Below are positions 7,692 through 17,019 of a DNA stretch of 64,000 nt, piece by piece. How positions within the stretch are numbered: position 1 is the first letter of the stretch; every line of letters begins with the position of its first letter. The notes under the pieces were generated by a model. The model did not search any database, was not told the origin of the DNA, and worked only from the letters and a program-made list of their open reading frames with translations. A program made the translations under genes and the position numbers. The stretch is from Mobilitalea sibirica (lineage in GTDB: Bacteria > Bacillota > Clostridia > Lachnospirales > Lachnospiraceae), in NCBI RefSeq assembly GCF_015999265.1, contig NZ_JAEAGR010000003.1, positions 124,001-188,000 on the forward strand. Direction: 5' to 3'.

Positions 7692-8621
7692 ATGGATTAC
7701 AAAACACTATATGATAATATGATTTGCCAAAAGACAAAGATTGTTATTGTAAAGTATCAAGCATCTAAAAATAATTTTGAATATATACCATTTAGCCACC
7801 ATTCAAATAAGAATTGGTTAGACGATATGTATGATTTATTAATAGATAATATAGTATTTTATGCATTTTCAGAAGATGAGATTTTAGAACGTAACAAAAA
7901 AATAGGATTACTTAATGATTTAAAAATAGCAGCTAAATATGCATGTGAGAATAGGCTACCTAAAAGAAAAAATCCTAATACTGACGGTATAGTAGGAGAG
8001 TTATTATTAGATTTGTTGATACAAGTTTATGAAGTGACCTGTTCTAAAATGTTAGCAAGAACAAAGTATAATCAAATGGGGGATAACTCAGAAATTAAAG
8101 GATATGATTTGCTGTATTTTGTTAAGGATGAAAAAGGTAAAATTAGTATGTGGCTGGGACAAGCTAAAGCAGGCGCATATAAATATTGTAAGGAGGGAAT
8201 CCGCGATGATTTAAATCAAAAGTATATTAATAAATATTTCGCAGATTCTATGTTTTATGTTGCTGATAAATCTGACAACTTAGATTTAAGTTACCTTTTA
8301 GATGGAATAAATAATATTTTATTTGAAGCAATTGACTATAAATATAAGGTTGATGAAAAAGAAAAAAAATTATTTGAATATTTAAAAAAAGAGAATGTTT
8401 CAATTAAAATACCATGCTTATTAGCATATACCAATGATATTTATAAATGCGAATCCGAGTTACAAATGAATATAAATGAGTGTATTGATAGTATAAAAAA
8501 ATATTTCGATACAAAAGTTTTTAATATAGAAATTGACATTGATTATGAGATAATATTTTACGTATTTCCAATAAAAAGTGTTCCTGAACTAAGAGAAAAA
8601 ATAATGTACTTTAAGAGGTGA
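7692..8621 (+). CDS. hamA: HamA-like DUF1837 nuclease of a Hachiman/AbpAB-type defence system
   Basis: This 309-residue protein resembles DUF1837 proteins (HamA of Hachiman, AbpA). The core runs DGIVGELLLDLLIQ (E103), then SEIKGYDLLYF (E134, D139), then WLGQAKAGAY (Q157, K159). This fits a PD-(D/E)xK nuclease fold with a Q-x-K last motif. In Hachiman, HamA is the nuclease effector held in check by HamB until damaged or foreign DNA is sensed. The gene starts at an ATG preceded by GGAGG at 7680-7684 and ends four bases before hamB, so the two are co-translated. No signal peptide or membrane segment is seen, so it should act in the cytosol. The family call is by motif recognition only; an unrelated Mrr-like nuclease is the main alternative. 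Confidence 0.75.
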   Translation: MDYKTLYDNMICQKTKIVIVKYQASKNNFEYIPFSHHSNKNWLDDMYDLLIDNIVFYAFSEDEILERNKKIGLLNDLKIAAKYACENRLPKRKNPNTDGIVGELLLDLLIQVYEVTCSKMLARTKYNQMGDNSEIKGYDLLYFVKDEKGKISMWLGQAKAGAYKYCKEGIRDDLNQKYINKYFADSMFYVADKSDNLDLSYLLDGINNILFEAIDYKYKVDEKEKKLFEYLKKENVSIKIPCLLAYTNDIYKCESELQMNINECIDSIKKYFDTKVFNIEIDIDYEIIFYVFPIKSVPELREKIMYFKR

Positions 8622-8625
8622 GAAT

Positions 8626-10998
8626 ATGAGTTATTTACAAAGATTATTATATTGTATTAATCATTTTGATAATTCGGATAAATTAATAAGTGAGATGAGA
8701 AATCTAATATGCTTTTTATCTGATAATGAAAATTATAGATATAATGAACCATATCGTTCAATAATTTTTGAAGCGGCACAAAAAATGAGAACTTTCGGTT
8801 ATATTAAGGGAGTTAATAAAATCTCCATAGATGATCTTGCTTCTAATGATATTATTGATATAAAGCAACAAAGTATTCAGAGCTATTATTCTTCTAGTGT
8901 ATACCCTAATAGCATTTTAGATAAAAGACAGAAAGATATAATTAATTTATTTCAAGAATTACATATAAAAAGGTTGCTTGTAAGCGCACCTACTTCTTTT
9001 GGCAAAACATTTCTTTTAAATGAAATAATTTATCTAAACAAAGAACGATATAAAAATGTTTTATTAGTTTTTCCAACAGTGGCATTACTTAATGAAAATA
9101 CAGAAAGAATTAAAAAGCTAATTGAGGATAGAAACCTAAATTATAAAGTTATAAATAATGTTTATAGTGATGTTAACGAAAATGACCGTAGTATTTTTAT
9201 ACTGACACCTGAACGAACATTAAAGATTCTTTCAGATAAAAAATATCTTAATATAGATTTTTTCTTCTTTGATGAAATGTATAAGATTGACGAAGATTTT
9301 AATGTGGATGAAGAAACATTAAATGGAGATGAACAAGAGTTACAAAATAAAAAAAATAAAATATTAGATAATAGAGCAAAAGCATTTAGAATAGCTTTAT
9401 ATATTTTATCACGTGAGGTAGGTGAATATTATATTGCTGGCCCATATCTAAATATTAACAATTCTAAAGAGGGTATGAAAAAATATCTTAAAGAAAACAA
9501 TATTACATGTTTTCAGGTAGATTTTGAACCTACTATGAGAGTTGAATTCGATGCATGGAAAAAGAATACAACATGTCATCATCCTATACTAGGATTAAAA
9601 CATATTGATATATTTGATAATAGTAAATTAAAAACGATAGATAAGATAAGGGGGGTTATAACGTATATAGTACATAACAAGTTAGGTCAGGCTATATTAT
9701 ATTGTTCGAAACCAGCTAAAACCATTGAGTATTCAATGCAAATAATTAAAGAGCTACCTAATGACAACATGATAGTAAAAAAATATGAGGATTTTATTAA
9801 TCATTTAAAGAAAAGATATGGTGTTGAAAAATACCTTAATAACAAAAGAATTTTCACTACAGATTATTGGAGTCTTATAAAAATACTTCAATCAGGATAT
9901 GGAATACATCATGGAAAATTTCCTAAGTATATTCAAAAAGAAATTCTTAATATGTTTAATAATGGTGATATTAATTTTTTGTTTTGTACTTCAACAATAA
10001 TAGAAGGTGTTAATACAAATGCGAGAAATGTAATAATTATTAATTCTAGTGTTGGTAGGAACAAACTAACTTCGTTTGCATTAAAAAATATAAAGGGTAG
10101 GGCTGGAAGATACTATCATCATTTTATAGGTAATGTGTTCTATTTAGCAAAGGAACAGAGAGAGATAGAAAATGAAAAGGATAGAGAACTAGACTTTTCT
10201 ATTTATAGTAATCGTAGAATTTTAGATGTAGATATTGATAATGCAGAGTTTGGTAGTTTAAGTGAAGTTAATAAAAAAGTTAAAAAAGAAAGAGAAGATA
10301 TTCTCAATAAAGATAAACTACCAGATTATGTGTTCATTAAAAACCGTTTATATGATAGAAAGCTTCAAGAGCATTATTTATACTATCTGTTAAAGAATGA
10401 TATTTTTAATCAATTTGTTTGTATAATCAATCAATCTACAAATATAAAATTCATTTTAGAAAAAAAGATTATTAATACTATTTTAGATACTTTAGTTGTT
10501 ACTGGTATTATTGATGAGTATAAAGGAGTTTATTATCAGGGCGTTATTACGTCATATAGTTTTAAAGGAATTGTAGGATTACTAGAATATCAGTTAAATA
10601 ATATAAGTCAACCAGAAAAACAGATTGATAGTATTTATTTGAAAGTATTTGAGCAAATCAAAACGGTGGTTGAATATGAAGTACCTAAATTATTGTGCTT
10701 GTTTGAAGCAATTTACTCTTGCGCAGGTGAAATAAAAGGGTATGACATGAGTGGTTTTTCTTTATCCGCATTAATTCGTTTTTACGAACTTGGGGTAATG
10801 ACTGCTTTAGGGCTCAGGCTAGTAGACTATGGGTATCCTATTGATACTATTAGAGAACTAGAACGGAAATTTCCTTTACTAAATACTATGGATTATGAAC
10901 AAAGTAGAGCGTTTATAATAAGTCAAAAAAATGTAATCAAGAAAGCGCTAGATAATTATGAATGGAATTTATTAAAGTTAGCTTTGAAAATAGACTAA
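8626..10998 (+). CDS. hamB: HamB-like SF2 helicase of a Hachiman/AbpAB-type defence system
   Basis: This 790-residue superfamily 2 helicase has Walker A at 121-128 (APTSFGKT), a DExH-type box at 216-219 (DEMY), motif V around 455-463 (TSTIIEGVN) and motif VI at 490-495 (KGRAGR). The arrangement resembles Ski2-like helicases. The C-terminal 250 residues are helical with no domain I recognise. In Hachiman, HamB surveys DNA and releases the HamA nuclease. The start ATG at 8626 has GAGGTGAG just upstream, inside the end of hamA. The recombinase gene follows after 30 bases without a terminator. DEMY in place of DEAH or DEVH is noteworthy but does occur in such helicases. Confidence 0.78.
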   Translation: MSYLQRLLYCINHFDNSDKLISEMRNLICFLSDNENYRYNEPYRSIIFEAAQKMRTFGYIKGVNKISIDDLASNDIIDIKQQSIQSYYSSSVYPNSILDKRQKDIINLFQELHIKRLLVSAPTSFGKTFLLNEIIYLNKERYKNVLLVFPTVALLNENTERIKKLIEDRNLNYKVINNVYSDVNENDRSIFILTPERTLKILSDKKYLNIDFFFFDEMYKIDEDFNVDEETLNGDEQELQNKKNKILDNRAKAFRIALYILSREVGEYYIAGPYLNINNSKEGMKKYLKENNITCFQVDFEPTMRVEFDAWKKNTTCHHPILGLKHIDIFDNSKLKTIDKIRGVITYIVHNKLGQAILYCSKPAKTIEYSMQIIKELPNDNMIVKKYEDFINHLKKRYGVEKYLNNKRIFTTDYWSLIKILQSGYGIHHGKFPKYIQKEILNMFNNGDINFLFCTSTIIEGVNTNARNVIIINSSVGRNKLTSFALKNIKGRAGRYYHHFIGNVFYLAKEQREIENEKDRELDFSIYSNRRILDVDIDNAEFGSLSEVNKKVKKEREDILNKDKLPDYVFIKNRLYDRKLQEHYLYYLLKNDIFNQFVCIINQSTNIKFILEKKIINTILDTLVVTGIIDEYKGVYYQGVITSYSFKGIVGLLEYQLNNISQPEKQIDSIYLKVFEQIKTVVEYEVPKLLCLFEAIYSCAGEIKGYDMSGFSLSALIRFYELGVMTALGLRLVDYGYPIDTIRELERKFPLLNTMDYEQSRAFIISQKNVIKKALDNYEWNLLKLALKID

Positions 10999-11028
10999 AA
11001 TTTATATGACAGAAAAGGGTGAGATATA

Positions 11029-12681
11029 ATGAAAGCAGTTTATTATTGCAGAGTTAGTACAGAAGAAGAGAGTCAAATTAATGCGTTGGATAAACAGGTA
11101 CAAGAAGCGGAAAATTGTATTAAAAATAATAATTGGGAGTTAATAGATACTTATATTGATGAAGGCAAAAGTGGTACATCTACATATAAAAGAGATGAAT
11201 ACATAAGGCTTTTTGAAGATATTAGTACAGATAAATTTGATATAATTGTTATTAAATCTCAAGATAGATTGATGCGGAATGTAAAGGATTGGTACCTATT
11301 TATTGACAAATTGGTAGTAAATAATAAAAAGCTATATTTTTATCTTGAAAACAGATTTTACACCCCAGATGATTCTTTGATTACTGGAATTAAAGCTATT
11401 TTAGCCGAAGAGTATAGTAGAGAATTAAGCAAAAAGATAAAAAATGCCCATAAAAATAGACAAACCAGTAAGGGTAAACCTGTCATTACATCAAATACAT
11501 GGGGATATGATAATATTAATAAAGAGATACATATTAATGAGAAAGAAGCAGAAATAGTTAGATTAATATATGATTTATGTATAAAAGGCTATGGTAGTAG
11601 GTCTATCAGTAAAGAACTTAGTAACAGAGAGGTAAAAAGTAGGACAGGAAATGATTTTGCGGAAATAACTGTTAGGCGTATAATTAGAAACCCCTTGTTT
11701 AAAGGAACTGTCGTTATGAATAAACGACGTATAGATTTTAATACAAAAAAAACTGTTCATGTACCTGAAGATGAGTGGATAATACATGAAAACGCAGTTC
11801 CAGCAATTGTTTCTTCAGATATATGGGAACGTGCAAATAGTATGATGGATGCTAGATCTACAGAAGTAAATGCAAACGAATTTAAACAACAAAGAAACGG
11901 TAAGAACATAGGAAAATATAATCTGTCAGGTAAAATTTTTTGTGGTATGTGTGGAGAGGTGTTCTGGAGAAGATATAGGAGAAAAAAAAGTAATTATGAG
12001 CAAATAGTAGAATGGTCTTGTTGTGAATATATACGTAGAGGGAGAAAGACTAAAACTGATAACAGGGGTAAAGAAAAACAAAAGGTAAGTAATGAAAAAT
12101 CAGGATGTGATAATATTCATATCAAAGAAGAAGACTTATATAACCTCTTACTTGAAATATCGAAAGATATTTTTGGAAATAAAAAGGAAGACATTATAAA
12201 TAAAGCCATTACAATTTTAAGAGCTATTTTTTCAGAAGATACTATAGCTGATGAGAGAAAAAGTATAGATGACGAAATGAAAAAAATACTTAATCAAAAA
12301 GATTTATTAATGGATAAACTATTAGAAGGGGTTATTACTAATGAAGATTATAAGCGTAAGGATGCTGATTTAGAGAAAAGACTTACTAATATTCGAAATC
12401 AGGAGTTAGAACTTATAGAAAAAGAAAAGGAAGCAAATGATATTGAAAACAGACTATTATCTATAAAAAAAATACTTGAGAATAGAGGTGCAGATTTAGC
12501 ATGTGTAAACCAATTAGTAGACCATATAGAAAAAATCATTGTATTTAACGAACATTTAGAAATATATTTAGATTTCTATGAGCCTATTCAGGCAAAGATA
12601 TATGGACAAGGGAAGGCGAAAAAGTACCAGTATGTAGACACAAGTAAACACCTGACTTCCATAGATAATCAGATAACCTAA
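11029..12681 (+). CDS. Large serine recombinase (site-specific integrase)
   Basis: This 550-residue protein has an N-terminal resolvase domain with the catalytic serine at S10 (YYCRVST) and conserved Arg residues (QDRLMRN). A recombinase domain (about 150-270) and a zinc ribbon starting at C305 and C308 (CGMCG) with C331-C332 follow. A long Lys/Glu-rich coiled coil occupies about 400-490. Such enzymes insert and, with a helper protein, excise elements at short att cores. It lies at the right end of the element as expected. Its last eight codons (12656-12678) and its stop lie outside the element, in antisense ABC permease DNA, so its C-terminus would change on excision. The start ATG follows GGGTGAGA. 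Confidence 0.95.
   Translation: MKAVYYCRVSTEEESQINALDKQVQEAENCIKNNNWELIDTYIDEGKSGTSTYKRDEYIRLFEDISTDKFDIIVIKSQDRLMRNVKDWYLFIDKLVVNNKKLYFYLENRFYTPDDSLITGIKAILAEEYSRELSKKIKNAHKNRQTSKGKPVITSNTWGYDNINKEIHINEKEAEIVRLIYDLCIKGYGSRSISKELSNREVKSRTGNDFAEITVRRIIRNPLFKGTVVMNKRRIDFNTKKTVHVPEDEWIIHENAVPAIVSSDIWERANSMMDARSTEVNANEFKQQRNGKNIGKYNLSGKIFCGMCGEVFWRRYRRKKSNYEQIVEWSCCEYIRRGRKTKTDNRGKEKQKVSNEKSGCDNIHIKEEDLYNLLLEISKDIFGNKKEDIINKAITILRAIFSEDTIADERKSIDDEMKKILNQKDLLMDKLLEGVITNEDYKRKDADLEKRLTNIRNQELELIEKEKEANDIENRLLSIKKILENRGADLACVNQLVDHIEKIIVFNEHLEIYLDFYEPIQAKIYGQGKAKKYQYVDTSKHLTSIDNQIT
12645..12655 (+). repeat. Right attachment core of the mobile element
   Basis: Second copy of TAAACACCTGA. It lies inside the 3' end of the recombinase gene and marks the point where the ABC permease sequence resumes on the minus strand. 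Confidence 0.88.
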
Positions 12682-13371
12682 ACCAGCTTTTGCTGCCAGG
12701 AATTCTCCGATTACTACACCGACTAAGGATAAACCGATATTAACTTTCATCTGACTGATAATTGAGGGTATATTAGATGGAATGATAACTCTGAATAAAA
12801 CATCCCGTTTATTTCCCCCAAGAGTATGAATTAATTTAATCCTGTCCTCTTCAACCGACTTAAAATCATTGTAAAGGTTTATAATTGTTCCGAACACCGC
12901 AACTGAAACCGCCGCTACTATAATCGTCTTCACATTATTACCCAACCATACGATAAAAACCGGTGCCAGAGCTGATTTTGGTAAACTGTTTAATACAATT
13001 AAATAAGGTTCCAAGACCTTAGAAAGGCTATAATTCCACCATAGGATAACTGCTACAGCAATTCCAAGAAAGTTAACCAGGAAAAAGCTGACAAGGGTTT
13101 CCAATAGGGTGATACCGGTATGATAAAAAAGCTGCCCACTGGCGCCCATTGAAATAATAGTTTTCATTACCCTGGAAGGACTGGAAAAAACAAATGAGTT
13201 AAGTATTCCATAATGCGCTGTTACTTCCCATAAGGAGATAAAACCGATTAAAATAACTATTTGATAAATCCTGATCCTACGAGTACGTAAAACGTGTCTT
13301 CTGATAAAGGCTAGTTGAGCAGTGGAAATGTCTAAGCTTTCACTTGAAACGTTTCTATTCTTTCTGCTCAT
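12645..13371 (-). pseudogene. ABC transporter permease, first 242 codons, truncated by the insertion
   Basis: This is an inner-membrane permease of the nitrate/sulfonate/taurine or thiamine-precursor importer family. It has an N-terminal cytoplasmic tail, five recognisable membrane segments and the cytoplasmic EAA-type loop ending GEFLAAKAGLGYLI. It ends at GSQVF where the mobile element begins; the frame then runs 25 codons into foreign DNA and stops at 12568. The last membrane segment is at 7211-7331. The start has a GGAAGGAG site ten bases upstream and overlaps the end of the ATPase gene. The transporter is therefore probably inactive in this strain. Confidence 0.93.
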
Positions 13372-14131
13372 TATGATTTAACTCCTTCCATATCATATTA
13401 AAATAATCCTTGAACTCAGGAGCACTTCTGGCGGCAAAGGGAGTTCGATTTTCTATGGAAAGATTAATATCAAAGGTTTTCTTTACAGTTCCCGGGCGAG
13501 AGGATAGAACGATTACCCGGTCTGCCATACTAATCGCTTCTGAGATGTCATGGGTGATAAGGATGGCTGTTTTTTTCTCCTTTCGAATGATACCCCAGAT
13601 ATCATCAGCAACCTCTAGTCTTGTCTGATAATCCAAGGCTGAAAAAGGTTCATCCAGAAGTAAAATATCCGGTTCTAATAAAAGTGTACGGATGAGAGCC
13701 ACCCGTTGTCTCATGCCACCGGATAATTCAGAAGGATATGAATTCTTAAAGGTGATTAACCCGTAGGTATTCAATAAATCATTAATCTGGACGTAGCTGT
13801 TATCCGTTAGCTTATGTTGGATTTCCAAACCCAGTGTTACATTTTTTAGGGTATTACGCCAGTCTAACAAATGATCCTTCTGTAGCATATAGCCGATATT
13901 TTTTCCGGAAGATTTGATATCCTTTCCATTAATATATATAGAACCGCAGCTTGGAGAGAGTAAGCCTGCAATCAATGACAGCAAGGTAGATTTTCCGCAA
14001 CCACTTGGTCCGACGATACCTAGGAATTCACCATCCATAACATTAAAAGAAACATCGAATAACGCCGGTGTCTCTCCTTCAAGGCTATGATAGGAATAAC
14101 TAATATGATCAATTTTTAGAAGTTCGCTCAT
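13355..14131 (-). CDS. ABC transporter ATP-binding protein (SsuB/TauB/ThiZ type)
   Basis: This 258-residue ATPase has Walker A GPSGCGKSTLL, signature LSGGMRQR, Walker B ILLLDEP and the D-loop FSALD, and resembles NitT/TauT family ATPases that energise uptake of nitrate, sulfonates or thiamine precursors. The start at 14131 is set by GGAGG six bases upstream. The permease gene overlaps its 3' end, so they form one operon. No substrate-binding protein gene is adjacent in this window, so the substrate is unknown. With its permease split, this subunit probably has no partner unless another permease serves it. Confidence 0.93.
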   Translation of the reverse strand: MSELLKIDHISYSYHSLEGETPALFDVSFNVMDGEFLGIVGPSGCGKSTLLSLIAGLLSPSCGSIYINGKDIKSSGKNIGYMLQKDHLLDWRNTLKNVTLGLEIQHKLTDNSYVQINDLLNTYGLITFKNSYPSELSGGMRQRVALIRTLLLEPDILLLDEPFSALDYQTRLEVADDIWGIIRKEKKTAILITHDISEAISMADRVIVLSSRPGTVKKTFDINLSIENRTPFAARSAPEFKDYFNMIWKELNHNEQKE

Positions 14132-14422
14132 ATTGTTCCTCCATTTTTGCTTATACAGTATTATATGAAAGGACAAATGAGAGGTTACATTGGATGTATA
14201 TGAAAGCGTAGCTACAGGGGTTGGAGGTGTTTAAGTGTTATTACATAAATAGTAATATGAAGAGTGATTAGATTATAAACTTGTTAGGTTGTTCAACAAT
14301 AGAATTGATTTATCCAATTATTATTTGATAATAATTGACAAAGGATACTGTTTTTGCTATAAATAGAAATGTATTTGATGGATAGATTAACTTATTATAA
14401 TACTTAATTAAGGGGAAAAAGC

Positions 14423-16582
14423 ATGGCAAAAAGACAGAAGAGTAACAGAAAGATCACTTACTTAATTCAAACAATTGTTCGTAAATTGAGTCAAACAAAA
14501 CATCAGGCTAATCAAGGGACACGGAAGAAAAAGAAGAACCGTTTTAAATCGAAACTTATGACAAGATTCTCTGGTATACGGGCTAAGTTATTATTTGCTT
14601 TTGCAATACCAATTATCTTAATGTTGGTGTATGGTATCGTTTCATATAATAAATCTTCCGATGCAATTATATCAGGTTATGAAAAAAGTGCTACCGATAC
14701 TCTGGAATCAGTAAAAGATTATTTATCCATAGGTGTTGATGCGGTTGCGTCCAAAGCATACGAAGCTGTTTATAATGAAACGTTAAAAAATTACTATAAT
14801 AAAGCAGACGAAATGAGTAATGAAGAAGAGAAAAGTAATTTTAATGCGGTGAAGGGTATCTTAGCCTCTACAAAATCCTCTCACCCCTTTATATATGCCG
14901 TACATGCAATCGGCAAATTAGGTAGTAGTACATCTACGGTGGGAGCTTTTCCGGATGGAATATATGAAGGGTTTCTTGAGAGCCCCTTAGGACAGCAAAT
15001 TCAGACATCGACACAGCGTCTTATGTGGATTGGGAATCATAGTTACATAGATGAGAAGCTTGAGAATAAGCAAACCTCATACTCGTTATCCATCATTAGA
15101 AAGATGGCGGAAAACAACGGTTTTATTGTCGTTGATATCCAAACGAACGAAATCTTAAAATCATTATCGAAAATCAATTTTGCCGAAGGAAGTATTATCG
15201 GATTTATTACGGCAGATGGAAAGGAAACCTTGGCAGAAGCTAAGGATACGAATGTATTCGTTGATTTACCTTATTACAAAGCGCTTGCGGATAGCAAAGA
15301 GCCCAGTGGTTTTTCCTATGAAGAATATAATGGTGAGAAATATATTTTCCTATACACGAAACTTGGTGATACTGGAGCAGCGTTATGCGCCTTAGTACCG
15401 GAACATGCAATTTTGGCACAGGCAAATGAAATTCGTTCATTAAATGTTATCTTTGTAACGATTGCATGTATTATAGCAGGGATTATAGGTACTATTATAG
15501 CAGCCGGAATAGGAAGAGAGATAACGAAGTTATCCGGATCAATTGCGAAGGCTGCCAATGGTGATTTAACAACCAAGTTTGAAACCAAACGTAAAGATGA
15601 GTTTCGTATTCTGTCAGACAGTTTAACTGATATGATAGGAGGTATGAGAAAACTAATTGAAGAGGTTTCTGCTGTCGGGACAAGGGTGAGTTCTTCTGCA
15701 GACAATCTGTCCCATACAACTTCTGATATTTTGGGTTCTACAAAAAATATATCTTTTGCGATAGAAGAGATAGGTAAGGGAGTAGTGCAACAAGCTACGG
15801 ATACGGAGCAGTGTTCCAATCTAATGTCCGGCTTATCTGAAAAAGTGAATCATGTATATGATAATACGAATGAAATTGAGCAAATTGCAATTGATACAAA
15901 ATCCATCGTCGGAGAAGGTATTGTAACAATTGATGAACTTAGTAAAAAGTCCAGTGCAACAACCGATATCACCCATGTTGTAATTGATGAGATAGAAGAA
16001 CTGGAGTTTAAATCCCGCAGTATAGAACAAGTAATCTCAGTGATTAATGATATTGCATCACAGACAAATCTTCTTTCGCTGAATGCTTCCATTGAAGCGG
16101 CCAGAGCCGGAGAAGCAGGTCGGGGATTTGCTGTCGTAGCTGAGGAAATCAGAAAGTTGGCAGATCAGTCAGTGGCAGCATCAAATCAGATTAAAGTAAT
16201 TATTCAGGATATCCAAACTAAGACGCAGGGAACGGTAGCTTCAGCTAAGAGAGCAGAAAGTATTGTGGAATCTCAGATGGAAGCACTGGATAAGACCATA
16301 AGTACCTTTGAGGATATTAATCAACATGTGGCGAAATTGGTTCATAACCTTGATAATATCTCACAGGGTGTGAAAGGGATTGAAGCGGCAAAGGATGAGA
16401 CCATGGATGCGATTAGTAATATATCAGCTATTTCAGAAGAGACGGCTTCCTCCTCAGAGGAGGTAAGTGCAACAGCAATAGAGCAGATTACATCCGTTGA
16501 ATACTTAAGTAACTCAGCAATAAAGTTGGCAGAAGACGCCAAGATATTAGAAGAAGCTATAAGGCAGTTTAAATTGTCATAG
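14423..16582 (+). CDS. Methyl-accepting chemotaxis protein
   Basis: This 719-residue transmembrane receptor begins with an unusually long Lys/Arg-rich cytoplasmic leader (1-50). It has TM1 at about 54-74, an extracellular Cache-like sensor of about 265 residues and TM2 at about 340-362. A HAMP domain and the signalling coiled coil follow. The hairpin tip (about 543-582) has the conserved core [18 protein letters not shown] and [13 protein letters not shown] that contacts CheA and CheW. It senses an outside chemical and controls the flagellar switch. The ligand is unknown. The start is set by AGGGG about eight bases upstream. It is monocistronic, and no other che genes are nearby. Confidence 0.95.
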   Translation: MAKRQKSNRKITYLIQTIVRKLSQTKHQANQGTRKKKKNRFKSKLMTRFSGIRAKLLFAFAIPIILMLVYGIVSYNKSSDAIISGYEKSATDTLESVKDYLSIGVDAVASKAYEAVYNETLKNYYNKADEMSNEEEKSNFNAVKGILASTKSSHPFIYAVHAIGKLGSSTSTVGAFPDGIYEGFLESPLGQQIQTSTQRLMWIGNHSYIDEKLENKQTSYSLSIIRKMAENNGFIVVDIQTNEILKSLSKINFAEGSIIGFITADGKETLAEAKDTNVFVDLPYYKALADSKEPSGFSYEEYNGEKYIFLYTKLGDTGAALCALVPEHAILAQANEIRSLNVIFVTIACIIAGIIGTIIAAGIGREITKLSGSIAKAANGDLTTKFETKRKDEFRILSDSLTDMIGGMRKLIEEVSAVGTRVSSSADNLSHTTSDILGSTKNISFAIEEIGKGVVQQATDTEQCSNLMSGLSEKVNHVYDNTNEIEQIAIDTKSIVGEGIVTIDELSKKSSATTDITHVVIDEIEELEFKSRSIEQVISVINDIASQTNLLSLNASIEAARAGEAGRGFAVVAEEIRKLADQSVAASNQIKVIIQDIQTKTQGTVASAKRAESIVESQMEALDKTISTFEDINQHVAKLVHNLDNISQGVKGIEAAKDETMDAISNISAISEETASSSEEVSATAIEQITSVEYLSNSAIKLAEDAKILEEAIRQFKLS

Positions 16583-16681
16583 TAAAACTATAACAGCGAT
16601 AAATTATATTTAAAAAATTTGTTTTGTAGCTATCCATAAATTATCCTGGGATTGTTCATAAATTCTCTTGATGGGATGTTA

Positions 16682-16710
16682 TTGACTTAATGAATTCTTC
16701 ATACTATAAT
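16682..16710 (+). promoter_or_regulatory. Promoter of the glycine-cleavage operon
   Basis: TTGACT (16682-16687), a 17-base spacer and a perfect TATAAT (16705-16710) precede the glycine riboswitch. This is one of the clearest sigma-A type promoters in the window. Confidence 0.85.
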
Positions 16711-16725
16711 AAAACTATCATCGGA

Positions 16726-16880
16726 TGAAGAATTTGGGAGAGACTGTAGAAATAATATATTATGCTACAGCGCCGAAGGGGAATGCGAAAACTCTCAGGC
16801 AAAAGGACCAGATTTGGACGATACTCTGGAAAGCGTAATGGCACCGACGAAGCAAATCTTTCAGGTAAACCAACAGAGGC
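16726..16880 (+). promoter_or_regulatory. Tandem glycine riboswitch
   Basis: The sequence shows both aptamers of a tandem glycine riboswitch. Aptamer 1 has GGGAGAG, GCGCCGAAGGGG and ACTCTCAGGCAAAAGGACC. Aptamer 2 has ACTCTGGAAAGCG, GGCACCGACGAAGCAAA and TTTCAGGTAAACCAACAGAGG-like closing bases. It is followed at once by a terminator hairpin. In this class glycine binding usually turns on the glycine-cleavage genes, which fits gcvT just downstream. Confidence 0.95.
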
Positions 16881-16909
16881 GTATTGATTGATTCAGTACG
16901 CCTTTTTTT
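16877..16909 (+). terminator. Riboswitch expression-platform terminator
   Basis: AGGCGTA (16877-16883) pairs with TACGCCT (16897-16903), followed by seven T bases. It shares bases with the 3' end of the second aptamer, so glycine binding can compete with it. Confidence 0.88.
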
Positions 16910-17019
16910 GTTGTAGAAAATTCTCCGGATTTCCTATAGCATTGGCTTTTACATTAAGTAATCATCGGTGTATATAAATCAATCACATAAGTAAATTGAA
17001 TAATATAGGAGGAGACAGT

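Larger units (their letters stand above)
7321..12655 (+). mobile_element. Serine-recombinase element carrying a Hachiman-like defence system
   Basis: A 5.3 kb element bounded by the 11-bp direct repeat TAAACACCTGA (7321-7331 and 12645-12655). It carries a small ORF, a HamA-like nuclease, a HamB-like helicase and a large serine recombinase, all on the plus strand, in visibly more AT-rich DNA than the flanks. It splits an ABC transporter permease gene that reads on the other strand. No conjugation, replication or phage structural genes are present, so it is a small integrative element that depends on other agents for transfer between cells. The ends are seen directly; the recombination mechanism is inferred from the recombinase family. 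Confidence 0.9.

Noticed and set aside
7692-10998. Interpretation as a restriction-modification system
   Set aside because: No methyltransferase or specificity gene is present; the nuclease-helicase pair with four-base spacing fits Hachiman/AbpAB better.
15316-15819. Minus-strand frame of 167 codons inside the chemoreceptor gene
   Set aside because: It lies wholly opposite a well-supported coding region and has no ribosome site.
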